From the NCBI RefSeq assembly GCF_013694365.1, contig NZ_CP059275.1:1-64000 (forward strand): a DNA stretch of 64,000 nt. The letters run 5' to 3'. Under the pieces are notes generated by a model, which searched no databases, was not told where the DNA came from, and saw nothing but the letters and a program-made list of their open reading frames with translations. Made by a program: the position numbers and the translations under genes. Below are positions 1 through 8,742 of the stretch, piece by piece; within the stretch, counting starts at the first letter, position 1, and each line of letters begins with the position of its first letter. The DNA is from Limosilactobacillus reuteri (GTDB lineage: Bacteria > Bacillota > Bacilli > Lactobacillales > Lactobacillaceae).

Positions 1-144
1 ATGGGCACCACTATTTTATCATTTGAAGACCGTGTTGTCATCGAAACTCTTCGTTATGAAAACCGCTCCCTTAAGGGAGCGGTTTTCATAACGAAGAGTT
101 TCGATGACAACACGGTCTTCAAATGATAAAATAGTGGTGCCCAT
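1..144. repeat. Perfect 144-bp palindrome at the window edge
   Basis: Bases 1-72 are the exact reverse complement of 73-144, with the centre at CTTAAG (70-75) and no spacer. The right arm is the start of an IS30-type transposase gene read on the minus strand, and the left arm repeats it in inverted form. A perfect spacerless palindrome at a contig edge is more typical of an assembly or amplification fold-back at a repeated IS than of real chromosome structure. Confidence 0.95.
73..144 (-). pseudogene. IS30-family transposase, N-terminal fragment
   Basis: On the minus strand an ATG at 144-142 opens a frame starting MGTTILSFEDRVV and continuing with ETLRYENRSLK, which resembles the N-terminal helix-turn-helix of IS30-family transposases of lactobacilli. 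An AAGGA-type ribosome binding site lies just upstream (150-156 on the complement). After about 24 codons the palindrome centre is reached and the frame turns into its own inverted copy, so only the 5' end of the gene is here. The family is assigned by recall of the motif. The identical 41-codon frame on + (1-126) is the mirror image and not a second gene. Confidence 0.7.
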
Positions 145-249
145 AAAGGTCCTTCTTTCTAATGGAATGTTGTGGTGACACCATTAAAGACCTTTATGGG
201 TTTTTATGTCCACTAATATGTTCAACTTAAATCTTACAATCTACCATAA
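145..249. other. Uncut flank between IS30 start and first host gene
   Basis: About 105 bases without a gene. A 12-bp inverted repeat joins 140-151 and 189-200 and sits over the leader of the minus-strand transposase, probably the IS leader or end region. This is one of only two stretches that look like natural intergenic DNA. The bases before the ATG at 250 hold no ribosome binding site, which fits a native downstream gene on the other strand that was flipped when the window was assembled. Confidence 0.6.
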
Positions 250-1932
250 ATGTCTTTTGATGGCTTGTTTACTCATGCAATTGTCCATGAGCTAGATCAA
301 AAATTAACTACTGGTCGGGTAGCCAAAGTTAGTCAACCTTACCCTGCAGAATTAATCATTATGATCCGTGCTCACCGGCACAACTATCCATTACTCATTT
401 CTGCTAATCCAACATACCCACGAATCCAAATTACTGAGATCCCATACAAAAATCCAGTGGTTCCAACTAATTTTACAATGACGATGCGGAAATACCTTGA
501 AGGTGCAATCGTCAATAAAATTGAACAAGTTGATAATGATCGGATTATCAAAATTACCTTTGACACTCGTGATGAATTAGGAGATAGTCAACAATTAGTT
601 CTTGTGAGTGAGATTATGGCCCGGCATAGTAATATTTCACTCGTTAATCTTAAGACGGGTAAAATCATTGACACCATTAAGCATGTTGGCTCAGATCAAA
701 ATCGGGTTCGCCTGTTATTACCTGGTGCTACCTTTGTCATGCCACCAAAGCAAGATAAAGTTAACCCTTACTTGCCAAACCAAGTCTACTCTGATCTTGT
801 AAGACAAACCGATGACACAGTAGAATTAAGTCATCAGTTACAGGAGCATTATCAAGGATTTGGCAAAGACTCCGCACGGGAATTAGCTGCAGAATTACTG
901 CAAAGTGATAATTTACCAGCTACCTATCAGCACTTTCTTAAGCACTTTGAAAATCCAGAGCCAGTATTAATCACCCACTCTAATGGAAAGTCTCAATTTG
1001 CTGTGTTCCCTCCATTAAATATTGATGGTGAGTTGCAACATTTCGACTCCCTCTCTGCCCTTCTCGATGCCTTTTATGCTAATAAAGCAGAGCAAGATCG
1101 TTCCAAAGAATTAGCTGGGCAAGTGTTAAAGGTATTGAAGAATGAGCTAAAAAAAGATCGGCGAAAAGTAAAAAAACTGCAACAACAATTACAAGATGCA
1201 GCAACTGCAGATCAGTACCGAATTTGTGGTGAGATCCTTACTACCTATCTTAGTAAATTAACTCCAGGAATGAAAGAAATCGAACTTCCTAACTTTTATG
1301 ATGATAATAAGCCACTGAAAATCAAGCTTGCTCCAGAATTATCACCATCGCGTAACGCCCAAAAGTACTTCACTAAGTATAATAAACTTAAAACCTCTGT
1401 CGAATATGTAAAGGAACAGCTAAAACTGACAAATGATGAAATCAAATACTTTGAAAACATTGAAAATCAGATTAAATTAGCTGCTCCTGCTGATATTCAA
1501 GAGATTAAACTAGAATTACAAGAGCAAGGTTATATTAAAAAGAAGAAAAGTGGGAAAAAGCAACGAAAAGTTAAGGTAAGTGCCCCAGAAGAGTTTCATA
1601 CTAGTGATGGCACTACAGTTTTAGTAGGTAAAAATAACCTACAAAATGATCGTCTTAGCTTTAAAATTGCTAATAAAAATGAAATTTGGTTACATGTTAA
1701 AGATATCCCAGGTTCCCACGTGGTAATCCGCTCAACAAACCCATCTGAAGATACGATTCTAGAAGCTGCACAGTTAGCAGCATACTTCTCTAAAGGTCGC
1801 GATTCCGATAACGTGCCCGTTGATTATCTCCCTGTCAAGCGACTTCATAAGCCAAACGGAGCTAAACCTGGATTTGTTATTTTTACAGGTCAGAAAACAC
1901 TTTATGTAACACCACATAAGCTTTCTAACTAA
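250..1932 (+). CDS. rqcH: NFACT family protein RqcH / fibronectin-binding FbpA
   Basis: A 560-residue protein of the NFACT family. RqcH binds stalled 50S subunits carrying peptidyl-tRNA and adds alanine tails in bacterial ribosome quality control. Older annotation as fibronectin-binding protein A reflects surface adhesion seen in some Gram-positive bacteria. Visible are the N-terminal NFACT-N domain starting MSFDGLFTHAIVHEL, an EIMARHSN motif near residue 122, a charged central coiled coil (about 290-430) and the C-terminal NFACT-R region with the EIWLHVKDIPGSHVV motif. The length is normal for the family. It is a host gene, natively probably on the opposite strand, since the order of the following genes is reversed against known operons. 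Confidence 0.9.
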   Translation: MSFDGLFTHAIVHELDQKLTTGRVAKVSQPYPAELIIMIRAHRHNYPLLISANPTYPRIQITEIPYKNPVVPTNFTMTMRKYLEGAIVNKIEQVDNDRIIKITFDTRDELGDSQQLVLVSEIMARHSNISLVNLKTGKIIDTIKHVGSDQNRVRLLLPGATFVMPPKQDKVNPYLPNQVYSDLVRQTDDTVELSHQLQEHYQGFGKDSARELAAELLQSDNLPATYQHFLKHFENPEPVLITHSNGKSQFAVFPPLNIDGELQHFDSLSALLDAFYANKAEQDRSKELAGQVLKVLKNELKKDRRKVKKLQQQLQDAATADQYRICGEILTTYLSKLTPGMKEIELPNFYDDNKPLKIKLAPELSPSRNAQKYFTKYNKLKTSVEYVKEQLKLTNDEIKYFENIENQIKLAAPADIQEIKLELQEQGYIKKKKSGKKQRKVKVSAPEEFHTSDGTTVLVGKNNLQNDRLSFKIANKNEIWLHVKDIPGSHVVIRSTNPSEDTILEAAQLAAYFSKGRDSDNVPVDYLPVKRLHKPNGAKPGFVIFTGQKTLYVTPHKLSN

Positions 1933-4407
1933 ATGGAAAAGTTGAAATCTGTATTGATTATTGGAGCAGGAGCCAACGATGTTCAACATGGTGATGAGCT
2001 CGACTCTGCTATTTACCAGGTCTCACGCGTTTTTAAGCAAATGAAGATAAAAACAATCTTGGCAGATGATAACCCATTTTCAGTAAGCTTAGAAAATGTT
2101 GACCACGGTTGTATTGTCCCACTAAAAGTCGAAAGCCTAATGGATATTATTAATAAATTTCATCCTGATGCAATCTTACCTACACTGGGAAATCGTCGGG
2201 CTTTTGAACTTACCCAAGAATTACTAGAAAAAGGGATTATTCGTAAAGAAAATATTCAATTGCTAGGAGTCCCTGAAGCAACTATTCGTCAAATTAATAG
2301 TGCGGTTTTACTTGAACGAACCCTTCGTCAAATGGAAGCACCTGTTAAAAAAATCGTAACGGTTAATAATTATCAGGATGCTTTGGATGAGGCAACTAAA
2401 CTAGGATATCCAGTTATTATCCGGTCGGTATTACCTAAGAGTAACAGTACGCGTAAAATCGTGCATGATCGAAGTGAATTGGCAGATGCGGTAAAGGCTT
2501 GCTTGAGCCAGTCGCGTGCGGAACAGGTAGTAGTTCAGCAAAGTCTTGCTGGCTATAAGGAAATTGAAGTCGTCGTTCAACGTGATAGTTCTGGAACGAT
2601 GATGTTGTTGTCAATGATTGAGGATATGGACCCAATTGGTATCCATGCTAGTGATTCGATTGCTTTCAATCCTGTCCAAACACTTCGCGATCGGCAGATT
2701 CAGGATATTCGGGATACGGCTTTTGCTATTACTCGCAAATTAAGAATTGTTGGTACAAACCATATTCAGTTTGCCCTGGATACAAATAGTGATCGTTTTT
2801 ATGTCATTAAGAGCAGTCCATACTTTGATCGAATTACAGCGTTTGTGTCGCAGTCAACTGGTTACCCAATTGCTCAAGTAACAGCACAATTATATGCAGG
2901 GAAGCATCTGCGGGACATTGATCTTGGCGAAAATTATGTTCATCATGCGGCTCTTATTGAACCAACGATGGATCATATTGCTGCACGGGTTCCAATATGG
3001 GGATTCAACGATTTACCAAAAGCTAGTCGTTTACTTGGAACAGAAAAGCGGTCGGTGGGGACGGTTTTTGGTATCGGCCGAAGCACTATTGAAGCACTTT
3101 TCAAAGCTATTGAATCCCGTTATCACGAGCCAGCTGACTTTCATCTTGCCGCTCAAAAGCAATTGACTGATGACCAATTAATCGCCAAAATTGTCCACCC
3201 AGAAGCAGGACGACTTTTTGTATTAATTGAAGCAATGCAGAGAGGATATTCAGTTAACGAATTAGCAGAGATGACAAAGATTGACCCATTTTATTTTGAA
3301 CAGATTAATAAAATGCGGTTGTTGATTCGGGAAATTGCTGAGCATCCAAATAAAGAACCGGTTTTACAAAAAGCAAAGAGTTACGGATTAAGCAATCAGC
3401 TTATTGCAAGACTATGGAAAACTACCTCTGAGCAAGTTTATCAGATGAGTTTAGACCATCAATTGTTGACAAAGTACAAGGAAATCGAACCATCGGCCGG
3501 GGAGTTTGATCAACATACTAATAGTTTTTATTCTGCTTATGAAGAAGAAAATGAAATTAGCCGAACTTCCCAACCAAGTGCCCTTGTAATTGGAACGGGG
3601 GGACTACGTTTAGGATTAAGTAATTCTGGTGATTACTTTGTTGCTATGATGTTAAAAGAGCTTCATAATGAGGGCTTTAATAACGTCATTGTAAATTCGA
3701 ATCCTAGTTCAGTTACGTTTAATCCAGAGTTAGCTGAAAAGCGCTATGTTGAGCCAGTAACGATTGAAAATATTTTGCAGATATTACGGATAGAGCAACC
3801 CCAGTATTTGTTTATTCCTGCTAGTTATAGTAAATTATTGAAATCATTGCAAAATTATGACTTGGATGTAAAAATCATCGTAATTCCAGATGAATTGCCA
3901 ACTACTGCTGCTAGTAGCGATAGGCAACGTTACTCCTTCAATTATGTCTATGATGGTAATTATGCTTATCCATTAGGAACAATGACTGATCTTTTTTCAC
4001 CAATTGCGTTAAACTATCAATCCACCGCTTTACGCTACCCGGCTGATCTTCCTTCGTCAACTTACCAAAATCTCAATGACCAGGCTAGTGTTGCTGTGTT
4101 AAAGCTGGAACAGCCAGGATTATACCAAGTGATTTTTGAAGAGAATGATGGTGAATTTAATTTAATTAAAGTTCAACCATTATCATTGCCAGAAGTAGCC
4201 TTTTTGTCAAAAGCACTTCATATTAGCTTACCAGGAATTTTTACTCAATTATTCACTGGTAAATTCGATAAAATGCTGGAGCCCAAACCGGTATCAGGGA
4301 TTGTTAACTATCGTGCAACCTTCCCATTTAAGGCGTTGCGAGTCAAAGGTGGAATCCCTGCCCGCAACCGAGTTATTGGTGCTCAGATGCAATTTTTAGG
4401 AGAATAA
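1933..4407 (+). CDS. Degenerate carbamoyl-phosphate synthase large subunit-like protein
   Basis: An 824-residue homologue of CarB, which is normally about 1060 residues and makes carbamoyl phosphate from ammonia, bicarbonate and two ATP. The first half aligns over its length with CarB, keeping MGIH-type text as PIGIHASDSI, but key ATP-grasp residues are gone. The glycine-rich loop after IIRPS is replaced by SVLPKSNSTRK near residue 166, the GGQTAL motif by GNRRAF, and the metal-binding EMNPR by KSSPY near residue 294. The second synthetase half is heavily shortened and lacks a recognisable ATP-grasp core. The frame is open throughout, so it is maintained rather than decaying. It sits beside an equally degenerate CarA. 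I infer a pseudoenzyme or altered function; classical CPSase activity looks unlikely. Confidence 0.8.
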   Translation: MEKLKSVLIIGAGANDVQHGDELDSAIYQVSRVFKQMKIKTILADDNPFSVSLENVDHGCIVPLKVESLMDIINKFHPDAILPTLGNRRAFELTQELLEKGIIRKENIQLLGVPEATIRQINSAVLLERTLRQMEAPVKKIVTVNNYQDALDEATKLGYPVIIRSVLPKSNSTRKIVHDRSELADAVKACLSQSRAEQVVVQQSLAGYKEIEVVVQRDSSGTMMLLSMIEDMDPIGIHASDSIAFNPVQTLRDRQIQDIRDTAFAITRKLRIVGTNHIQFALDTNSDRFYVIKSSPYFDRITAFVSQSTGYPIAQVTAQLYAGKHLRDIDLGENYVHHAALIEPTMDHIAARVPIWGFNDLPKASRLLGTEKRSVGTVFGIGRSTIEALFKAIESRYHEPADFHLAAQKQLTDDQLIAKIVHPEAGRLFVLIEAMQRGYSVNELAEMTKIDPFYFEQINKMRLLIREIAEHPNKEPVLQKAKSYGLSNQLIARLWKTTSEQVYQMSLDHQLLTKYKEIEPSAGEFDQHTNSFYSAYEEENEISRTSQPSALVIGTGGLRLGLSNSGDYFVAMMLKELHNEGFNNVIVNSNPSSVTFNPELAEKRYVEPVTIENILQILRIEQPQYLFIPASYSKLLKSLQNYDLDVKIIVIPDELPTTAASSDRQRYSFNYVYDGNYAYPLGTMTDLFSPIALNYQSTALRYPADLPSSTYQNLNDQASVAVLKLEQPGLYQVIFEENDGEFNLIKVQPLSLPEVAFLSKALHISLPGIFTQLFTGKFDKMLEPKPVSGIVNYRATFPFKALRVKGGIPARNRVIGAQMQFLGE

Positions 4408-5493
4408 GTGACAGCACGATACCTAATATTTGAAGATGGCTCAATTTTCGCTGGCGAAGGTTTTGGTTCACCAGCTGTTACTTTTGGTGAAGTTGTTTTT
4501 AACACCAGTATGACTGGTTACCAAGAAATCATCACTAATCAGGTTTATAATAACCAAATTGTCGTTTTTACCCAGCCGAATATCGGGAGTTACGGCATTC
4601 AACGTAATATTTATGAATCCATTGTACCGACAATTAAAGGAATTATTGTTCGTTCCCTTGCCGATGCTGGCACCGATGATAATGGACGACAATTGACACT
4701 TGATAAATACCTTCAACAAATGAATATTCCTGGAATCGCTAATATTGATACGCGAGCAGTAGTTCATAAGTTAAGAAAAGCTGAAAAGCCATTAAAAGGA
4801 AGTATTGTTCCAGTTCCAGATGATCACGCTTTTGACCAACTTCATGCGACAGTTTTAACGAACCAGCAAGTTGCTCAAGTCTCTACTCCTAAGCCATATC
4901 CTAATCCTGGAACCGGGTTAAGTGTTGTTGTGATTGACTTTGGATTAAAGAACGGAATATTACGGGAATTGAGTCGACGAAAATGCAATATTACTGTCTT
5001 ACCATATACTGCAACGGCTGAAGAAATATTACGGTTAGATCCTGATGGGGTTGTACTTTCAAGTGGACCGGGAAACCCAAATAATGTTCGTAGGTCGGTC
5101 CTGGAAATGATTCGTACTGTCCAGACCAAAGTACCGATGTTTGCTATTGGACTAGGTCATGAATTATTCGGAATCGCCAATGGAGCAAATGTCCAGCAAA
5201 TTCCGGTCGAACACCATGGGATGAATCACCCAATTCATGAAATTATTACTGACCACATTGTCTATGCGACTCAAGCAGAAGGATACTTGATTGATCGTAA
5301 TTCGGTTGACCGCTCCCAGCTTTTTATTACATACGTTGACATGCTTGATAATAGTGTTCAAGGGCTTCGTCATCGTCGCTATCCAGCTTTTTCAGTTCAA
5401 TTCTTTCCCGATGGTGCACCGGGGCCTGATGAAACTGATGGCTTGTTTGATGAGTTCGTTGATACAATGAATAGGAGGGGGGATCGTCATTGA
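4408..5493 (+). CDS. CarA-like glutaminase subunit lacking its catalytic triad
   Basis: A 361-residue homologue of the CPSase small subunit, which hydrolyses glutamine to feed ammonia to CarB. The N-terminal domain is conserved (LIFEDGSIFAGEGFG, FNTSMTGYQEI) and the C-terminal domain has the class I glutamine amidotransferase fold. The nucleophile elbow normally reading GICLGHQ is AIGLGHE, so the catalytic cysteine is Gly248. The usual QGHPE reads QFFPD, which replaces the catalytic histidine with Phe333 and the glutamate with Asp335. All three triad positions are therefore lost. The start is GTG. In the native genome carA precedes carB; here they appear in reverse order because of the concatenation. 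Confidence 0.85.
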   Translation: MTARYLIFEDGSIFAGEGFGSPAVTFGEVVFNTSMTGYQEIITNQVYNNQIVVFTQPNIGSYGIQRNIYESIVPTIKGIIVRSLADAGTDDNGRQLTLDKYLQQMNIPGIANIDTRAVVHKLRKAEKPLKGSIVPVPDDHAFDQLHATVLTNQQVAQVSTPKPYPNPGTGLSVVVIDFGLKNGILRELSRRKCNITVLPYTATAEEILRLDPDGVVLSSGPGNPNNVRRSVLEMIRTVQTKVPMFAIGLGHELFGIANGANVQQIPVEHHGMNHPIHEIITDHIVYATQAEGYLIDRNSVDRSQLFITYVDMLDNSVQGLRHRRYPAFSVQFFPDGAPGPDETDGLFDEFVDTMNRRGDRH

Positions 5494-6405
5494 ATGTCTG
5501 AAGAATTAGAATTAACAATTGATGGTGAGATGGTGGGAAGGATTGATAAGCAGCTTGGTCATCACTTTGATCAATTTTCCCGATCACAAATTCAACATTG
5601 GATAGAAGATGGTCACGTCCTTGTTAATGGCGAACAGGTAAAGCCTAAATATAAGTTGCTTGTAGGTGACCACGTCCAAATAATTCCAGAAGAACCACAA
5701 AAAATTGATTTAACACCTGAGGATATTCCTCTTGATATTGTATATGAAGATGATGATGTTATTGTCGTTAATAAACCGCAGGGGATGGTGGTTCATCCTG
5801 CACCAGGTCATCCAAACCATACGCTTGTAAATGCTCTTTTATATCATTCACCACTATCAACTATTAACGGAGAATTTCGGCCAGGGATCGTTCATCGGAT
5901 TGATAAGGATACCTCAGGACTATTGATGGTAGCCAAAAATGATATGGCGCACCGTTCTTTGACAGCTCAATTAAAAGCAAAAACTAATAAACGAGAATAT
6001 GTTGCGCTTGTGCATGGAGTTATAAAAGAAGATAAAGGAACAATTGATGCTCCATTAGGTCGCTCATTAAAGGACCGCAAGAAGCAGGCAGTTGTAGTTG
6101 ATGGACGTCATGCGATAACTCATTTTAATGTGTTAGAACGGTTTAAGAATTACACATTAGTTGCCTGCCAGTTAGAAACAGGACGGACTCACCAAATTCG
6201 CGTTCATATGAAATATATTGGTCACCCGCTGGCGGGAGATCCGTTGTATGGACCGCGAAAAACGCTTGCTGGCAACGGCCAATATTTACATGCTCGTTTG
6301 TTAGGCTTTAAACACCCCCGAACAGGTAAAGAAATGGTTTTTACGGCTCCATTACCAGCCTATTTCACAAAAATGCTTGAACATTTACGTAAGACAGACC
6401 AATAA
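5494..6405 (+). CDS. rluD: RluA/RluD-family 23S rRNA pseudouridine synthase
   Basis: A 303-residue enzyme that converts uridine to pseudouridine in large-subunit rRNA. The N-terminal S4 RNA-binding domain (about 12-75) is followed by the PseudoU_synth_2 catalytic domain. That domain has the VVNKPQGMVVHPAPGH motif and the signature GIVHRIDKDTSGLL, whose second Asp is the catalytic residue. The motif TGRTHQIRVHMKYIGHPLAGD completes the family pattern. In many Firmicutes this gene lies directly downstream of lspA, and here the two are neighbours in reversed order. The exact target uridine cannot be read from sequence. Confidence 0.9.
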   Translation: MSEELELTIDGEMVGRIDKQLGHHFDQFSRSQIQHWIEDGHVLVNGEQVKPKYKLLVGDHVQIIPEEPQKIDLTPEDIPLDIVYEDDDVIVVNKPQGMVVHPAPGHPNHTLVNALLYHSPLSTINGEFRPGIVHRIDKDTSGLLMVAKNDMAHRSLTAQLKAKTNKREYVALVHGVIKEDKGTIDAPLGRSLKDRKKQAVVVDGRHAITHFNVLERFKNYTLVACQLETGRTHQIRVHMKYIGHPLAGDPLYGPRKTLAGNGQYLHARLLGFKHPRTGKEMVFTAPLPAYFTKMLEHLRKTDQ

Positions 6406-6852
6406 TTGTTACTGGGGATCGCTATTGTAATTATTTTAATTTTAACAATTTGTGACCAATTATTAAAATCTTGGGTTGCTTCTTCAATTGTTCTTGGTGG
6501 TAGTAAGCAGTTAATTCCTGGTATTATTGAGTTAACTAATTTACGAAATTCAGGGGCTGCTTGGAGCATTTTTGAAGGGCAACAAACTTTTTTTACCATT
6601 ATAACTATTATTGCGATTATTGTAATTGGTTACTTTATCTGGCAGTACCGTAAAAATATTCCTATGCTAATTGGCTTATCATTGATTATGGCAGGAACAA
6701 TTGGCAACTTTATCGATCGGTTAAGACAAGGGTATGTTGTGGATATGTTTGAAACAACATTTATTAATTTCCCAATTTTTAACATTGCGGATATGTGCTT
6801 AACAATTGGCGTAATCTGGCTAATAATTTGCATCTTAAAGGAGAAAGACTAA
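6406..6852 (+). CDS. lspA: Lipoprotein signal peptidase (signal peptidase II)
   Basis: A 148-residue integral membrane aspartyl protease that cleaves the signal peptide of diacylated prolipoproteins. Four hydrophobic segments are visible. The two catalytic aspartates are in the conserved motifs GNFIDRLRQGYVVD and FNIADMCLTIG, and the NLRNSGAAW segment is typical of the family. The displayed start is TTG. The prophage lipoprotein at 43598 would be a substrate. Confidence 0.92.
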   Translation: MLLGIAIVIILILTICDQLLKSWVASSIVLGGSKQLIPGIIELTNLRNSGAAWSIFEGQQTFFTIITIIAIIVIGYFIWQYRKNIPMLIGLSLIMAGTIGNFIDRLRQGYVVDMFETTFINFPIFNIADMCLTIGVIWLIICILKEKD

Positions 6853-7245
6853 ATGGAAGAAGAAACTCGTTATTTTTACCAACCAGACCTTACGGGGACA
6901 ATTATTAGCTGGTGTTGGACTTTTCTCTTCTTTATTGCCGGTCTCGTAATTTGGCTTGAAATTACTCATTTTCAGTGGCTCAGCGCGCTCTTTTTTGCAG
7001 TTTTTGTAATCCTTGCCTTATTAGAATGGCGGCGACGAACCGTAGTAATCACTCCGACTAAAATGGTGTTTAATCGCTTGTTACAAAAACAGTACCTCGT
7101 TATCCCAATCTCTGATATTCGTCAGCCAGAGTTTACCAAGCATACGGTGACAATTACTGTGAATGGAGAGGTAATGAGTTTTACCTTTACTACCAAAGCA
7201 ATTGCACGTTTGAAATTGGCATTGAAACAACAGGGGGTTCAATAA
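6853..7245 (+). CDS. EbsA-like membrane protein
   Basis: A 130-residue protein with two adjacent membrane helices (about 15-37 and 41-58) followed by a basic stretch (EWRRRT) and a soluble beta-rich C-terminal half resembling a small PH-like domain. Size, topology and position next to an RNase HI-like gene match the EbsA family of enterococci and lactobacilli, a group with no firm biochemical role. The assignment rests on recall and context. Confidence 0.55.
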   Translation: MEEETRYFYQPDLTGTIISWCWTFLFFIAGLVIWLEITHFQWLSALFFAVFVILALLEWRRRTVVITPTKMVFNRLLQKQYLVIPISDIRQPEFTKHTVTITVNGEVMSFTFTTKAIARLKLALKQQGVQ

Positions 7246-7641
7246 ATGATCAAAATCTTTACAGATGCTGCAACAAAAGGGAACCCGGGCCCTACTGGTT
7301 TGGGAATAATAATAATTGCCAATCATAAGCAAATTCAGCTTGCAATCCCAGTAGATAAGGAAAGCATGGATAACCACCATGGCGAATTCGCTGCAGCTCA
7401 CTTTGGATTTAAATATTTAATTGATCACTTTAGCAATAATGAAACAATCCTATTTTATACTGATAGCCGTATCTTAAGTGACGCAATCGGCAAAAATTAT
7501 ACAAAACATTACCAAAAAGAATTAGCAGCATTAAATCCTCTTCTCCAACACTTTCCAACAGTTGTTACCCAGTGGATTCCTGAAAGCCATAATCGTGGAG
7601 CACATAATTTAGCAAATCAGGCCCTCCATAAAATAGAGTGA
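7246..7641 (+). CDS. RNase HI-like protein with altered fourth catalytic site
   Basis: A 131-residue RNase H fold protein. Three acidic residues of the active site are recognisable: Asp7 in IFTDAATKGNPGP, Glu47 in HHGEFAA and Asp73 in FYTDSR. The fourth position, normally the Asp of the C-terminal ADxLA motif, is His120 in RGAHNLAN. Family members with this change (YpeP-like, often annotated reverse transcriptase-like) are common in Firmicutes and may keep hydrolysis of RNA in RNA-DNA hybrids. It is the last host gene before the prophage in the displayed order. Confidence 0.8.
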   Translation: MIKIFTDAATKGNPGPTGLGIIIIANHKQIQLAIPVDKESMDNHHGEFAAAHFGFKYLIDHFSNNETILFYTDSRILSDAIGKNYTKHYQKELAALNPLLQHFPTVVTQWIPESHNRGAHNLANQALHKIE

Positions 7642-7782
7642 TTGGTTTCAGTTGATTACTTAAACCGTACCGGTAAGCAGGGTGCCTTAATCGGCATCCT
7701 TTTTTGTTTTAAATTTAATATAGAATTAGTGCGAAAATTATATCGGAGTTATAATGGAAATAAATATAAGCATGTAAAATAA
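7642..7782 (+). CDS. Doubtful 46-residue ORF carrying a terminator
   Basis: A TTG-started frame of 46 codons fits exactly between the RNase HI-like gene and the endolysin, so it was evidently treated as a gene when the window was assembled. The product (MVSVDYLNRTGKQG and on) is not recognised. The DNA contains a good rho-independent terminator at 7680-7706 and an AT-rich stretch with TATAAT at 7750-7755, which looks like an intergenic region. It lies at the prophage edge and may be prophage or host border DNA. Confidence 0.3.
   Translation: MVSVDYLNRTGKQGALIGILFCFKFNIELVRKLYRSYNGNKYKHVK
7680..7706 (+). terminator. Rho-independent terminator inside the small ORF
   Basis: A 7-bp stem GGGTGCC / GGCATCC (7680-7686 with 7693-7699, one G-T pair) with a 6-base loop is followed by seven bases of which six are T. 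It would end transcripts reading the displayed strand, and it sits at the end of the prophage beside the lysis genes. Confidence 0.65.
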
Positions 7783-8742
7783 ATGACAGAACGTAAAACA
7801 GTAATTGACCTTGCAAGTTTTCAAAGTCATTTAACAGTTGATGATTATAAGGCTATTGGCGCTGATTATGCGATTATCAAGACAACTGAAAGTATTAATT
7901 ATGTTAACCCATACATTCGTTCTTTGATTGATCGAAGTGCTGGCGGTGGAATTAAAGGGTTTGCTTTCTATCACTTTGGTCGTTTCCATAATGATGCGCA
8001 AGCGGTGGCCGAAGCAAACTACTTTATTGCTAACTCAAATGCACAAGCTAATGTACAACCTGGTACGTTAATGATTTTAGATGCTGAAATCTCTAACATG
8101 CCAACATCATCAGTGATTGCATTTCTTAATACTGTTCGGAATGCTGGGTATCATCCTGGATTCTATACATACAAGTACTTACTGCCTAACTTTAATTTAG
8201 AAGCCATCCATCCAAATATGGATATGTTCTGGTTAGCGGCATATCCATTAGCTAATGGGAAAGCAGCCGGAAAGAATCCGGACTTCAATTACTTCCCATC
8301 AGCAAATTATGTTGATATGTGGCAACACACAGATAACCTGCTTGGATACAACGTTGATGGTTCTATTACATTAACTGACAATGCTATTAAACTCTTTAAT
8401 CCAAGTGAAGCACCGAAGCCAGAACCAAATAAACCAATTGAGCAGGAAACGCCAGCTATTACAACTGAGCTTCCATCCAATCACTGGGTTGATGATATGG
8501 GTGATCGTTGGTTTGCTGAGAAAGGTACTTTTATTACTGGTACAGCAATTAACTTACGCTGGGGCGCTAAGACAAATAGTGCCTTAATTGCTACATTGCC
8601 AGCTAATAGTGAGATTAAGTATGATGCATGGTCTCGTCACGATGGTTATGTATGGTTACGTCAGCCACGTCCAAATAATCAATATGGTTATCTTGTTTGC
8701 CGTGATGCAAATAACAACCAACCATTTGGCACATTTAAATAA
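7783..8742 (+). CDS. Phage endolysin, GH25 muramidase with SH3 domain
   Basis: A 319-residue lysin that cleaves the N-acetylmuramic acid to N-acetylglucosamine bond of peptidoglycan. Residues 1-200 form a glycoside hydrolase 25 barrel with VIDLASFQ at the start and the acidic pair in MILDAEIS. A Pro/Glu-rich linker (about 205-225) leads to a C-terminal SH3-type wall-binding domain with INLRWGAKTNSALIATLPANSE near 265. No signal peptide is visible, so export depends on the adjacent holin. It lies next to the holin, as expected for a lysis cassette. Confidence 0.92.
   Translation: MTERKTVIDLASFQSHLTVDDYKAIGADYAIIKTTESINYVNPYIRSLIDRSAGGGIKGFAFYHFGRFHNDAQAVAEANYFIANSNAQANVQPGTLMILDAEISNMPTSSVIAFLNTVRNAGYHPGFYTYKYLLPNFNLEAIHPNMDMFWLAAYPLANGKAAGKNPDFNYFPSANYVDMWQHTDNLLGYNVDGSITLTDNAIKLFNPSEAPKPEPNKPIEQETPAITTELPSNHWVDDMGDRWFAEKGTFITGTAINLRWGAKTNSALIATLPANSEIKYDAWSRHDGYVWLRQPRPNNQYGYLVCRDANNNQPFGTFK

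Noticed and set aside
1..126. A 41-codon frame on + starting MGTTILSF
   Set aside because: It is one arm of the palindrome read into the other; the real transposase start is on the minus strand.
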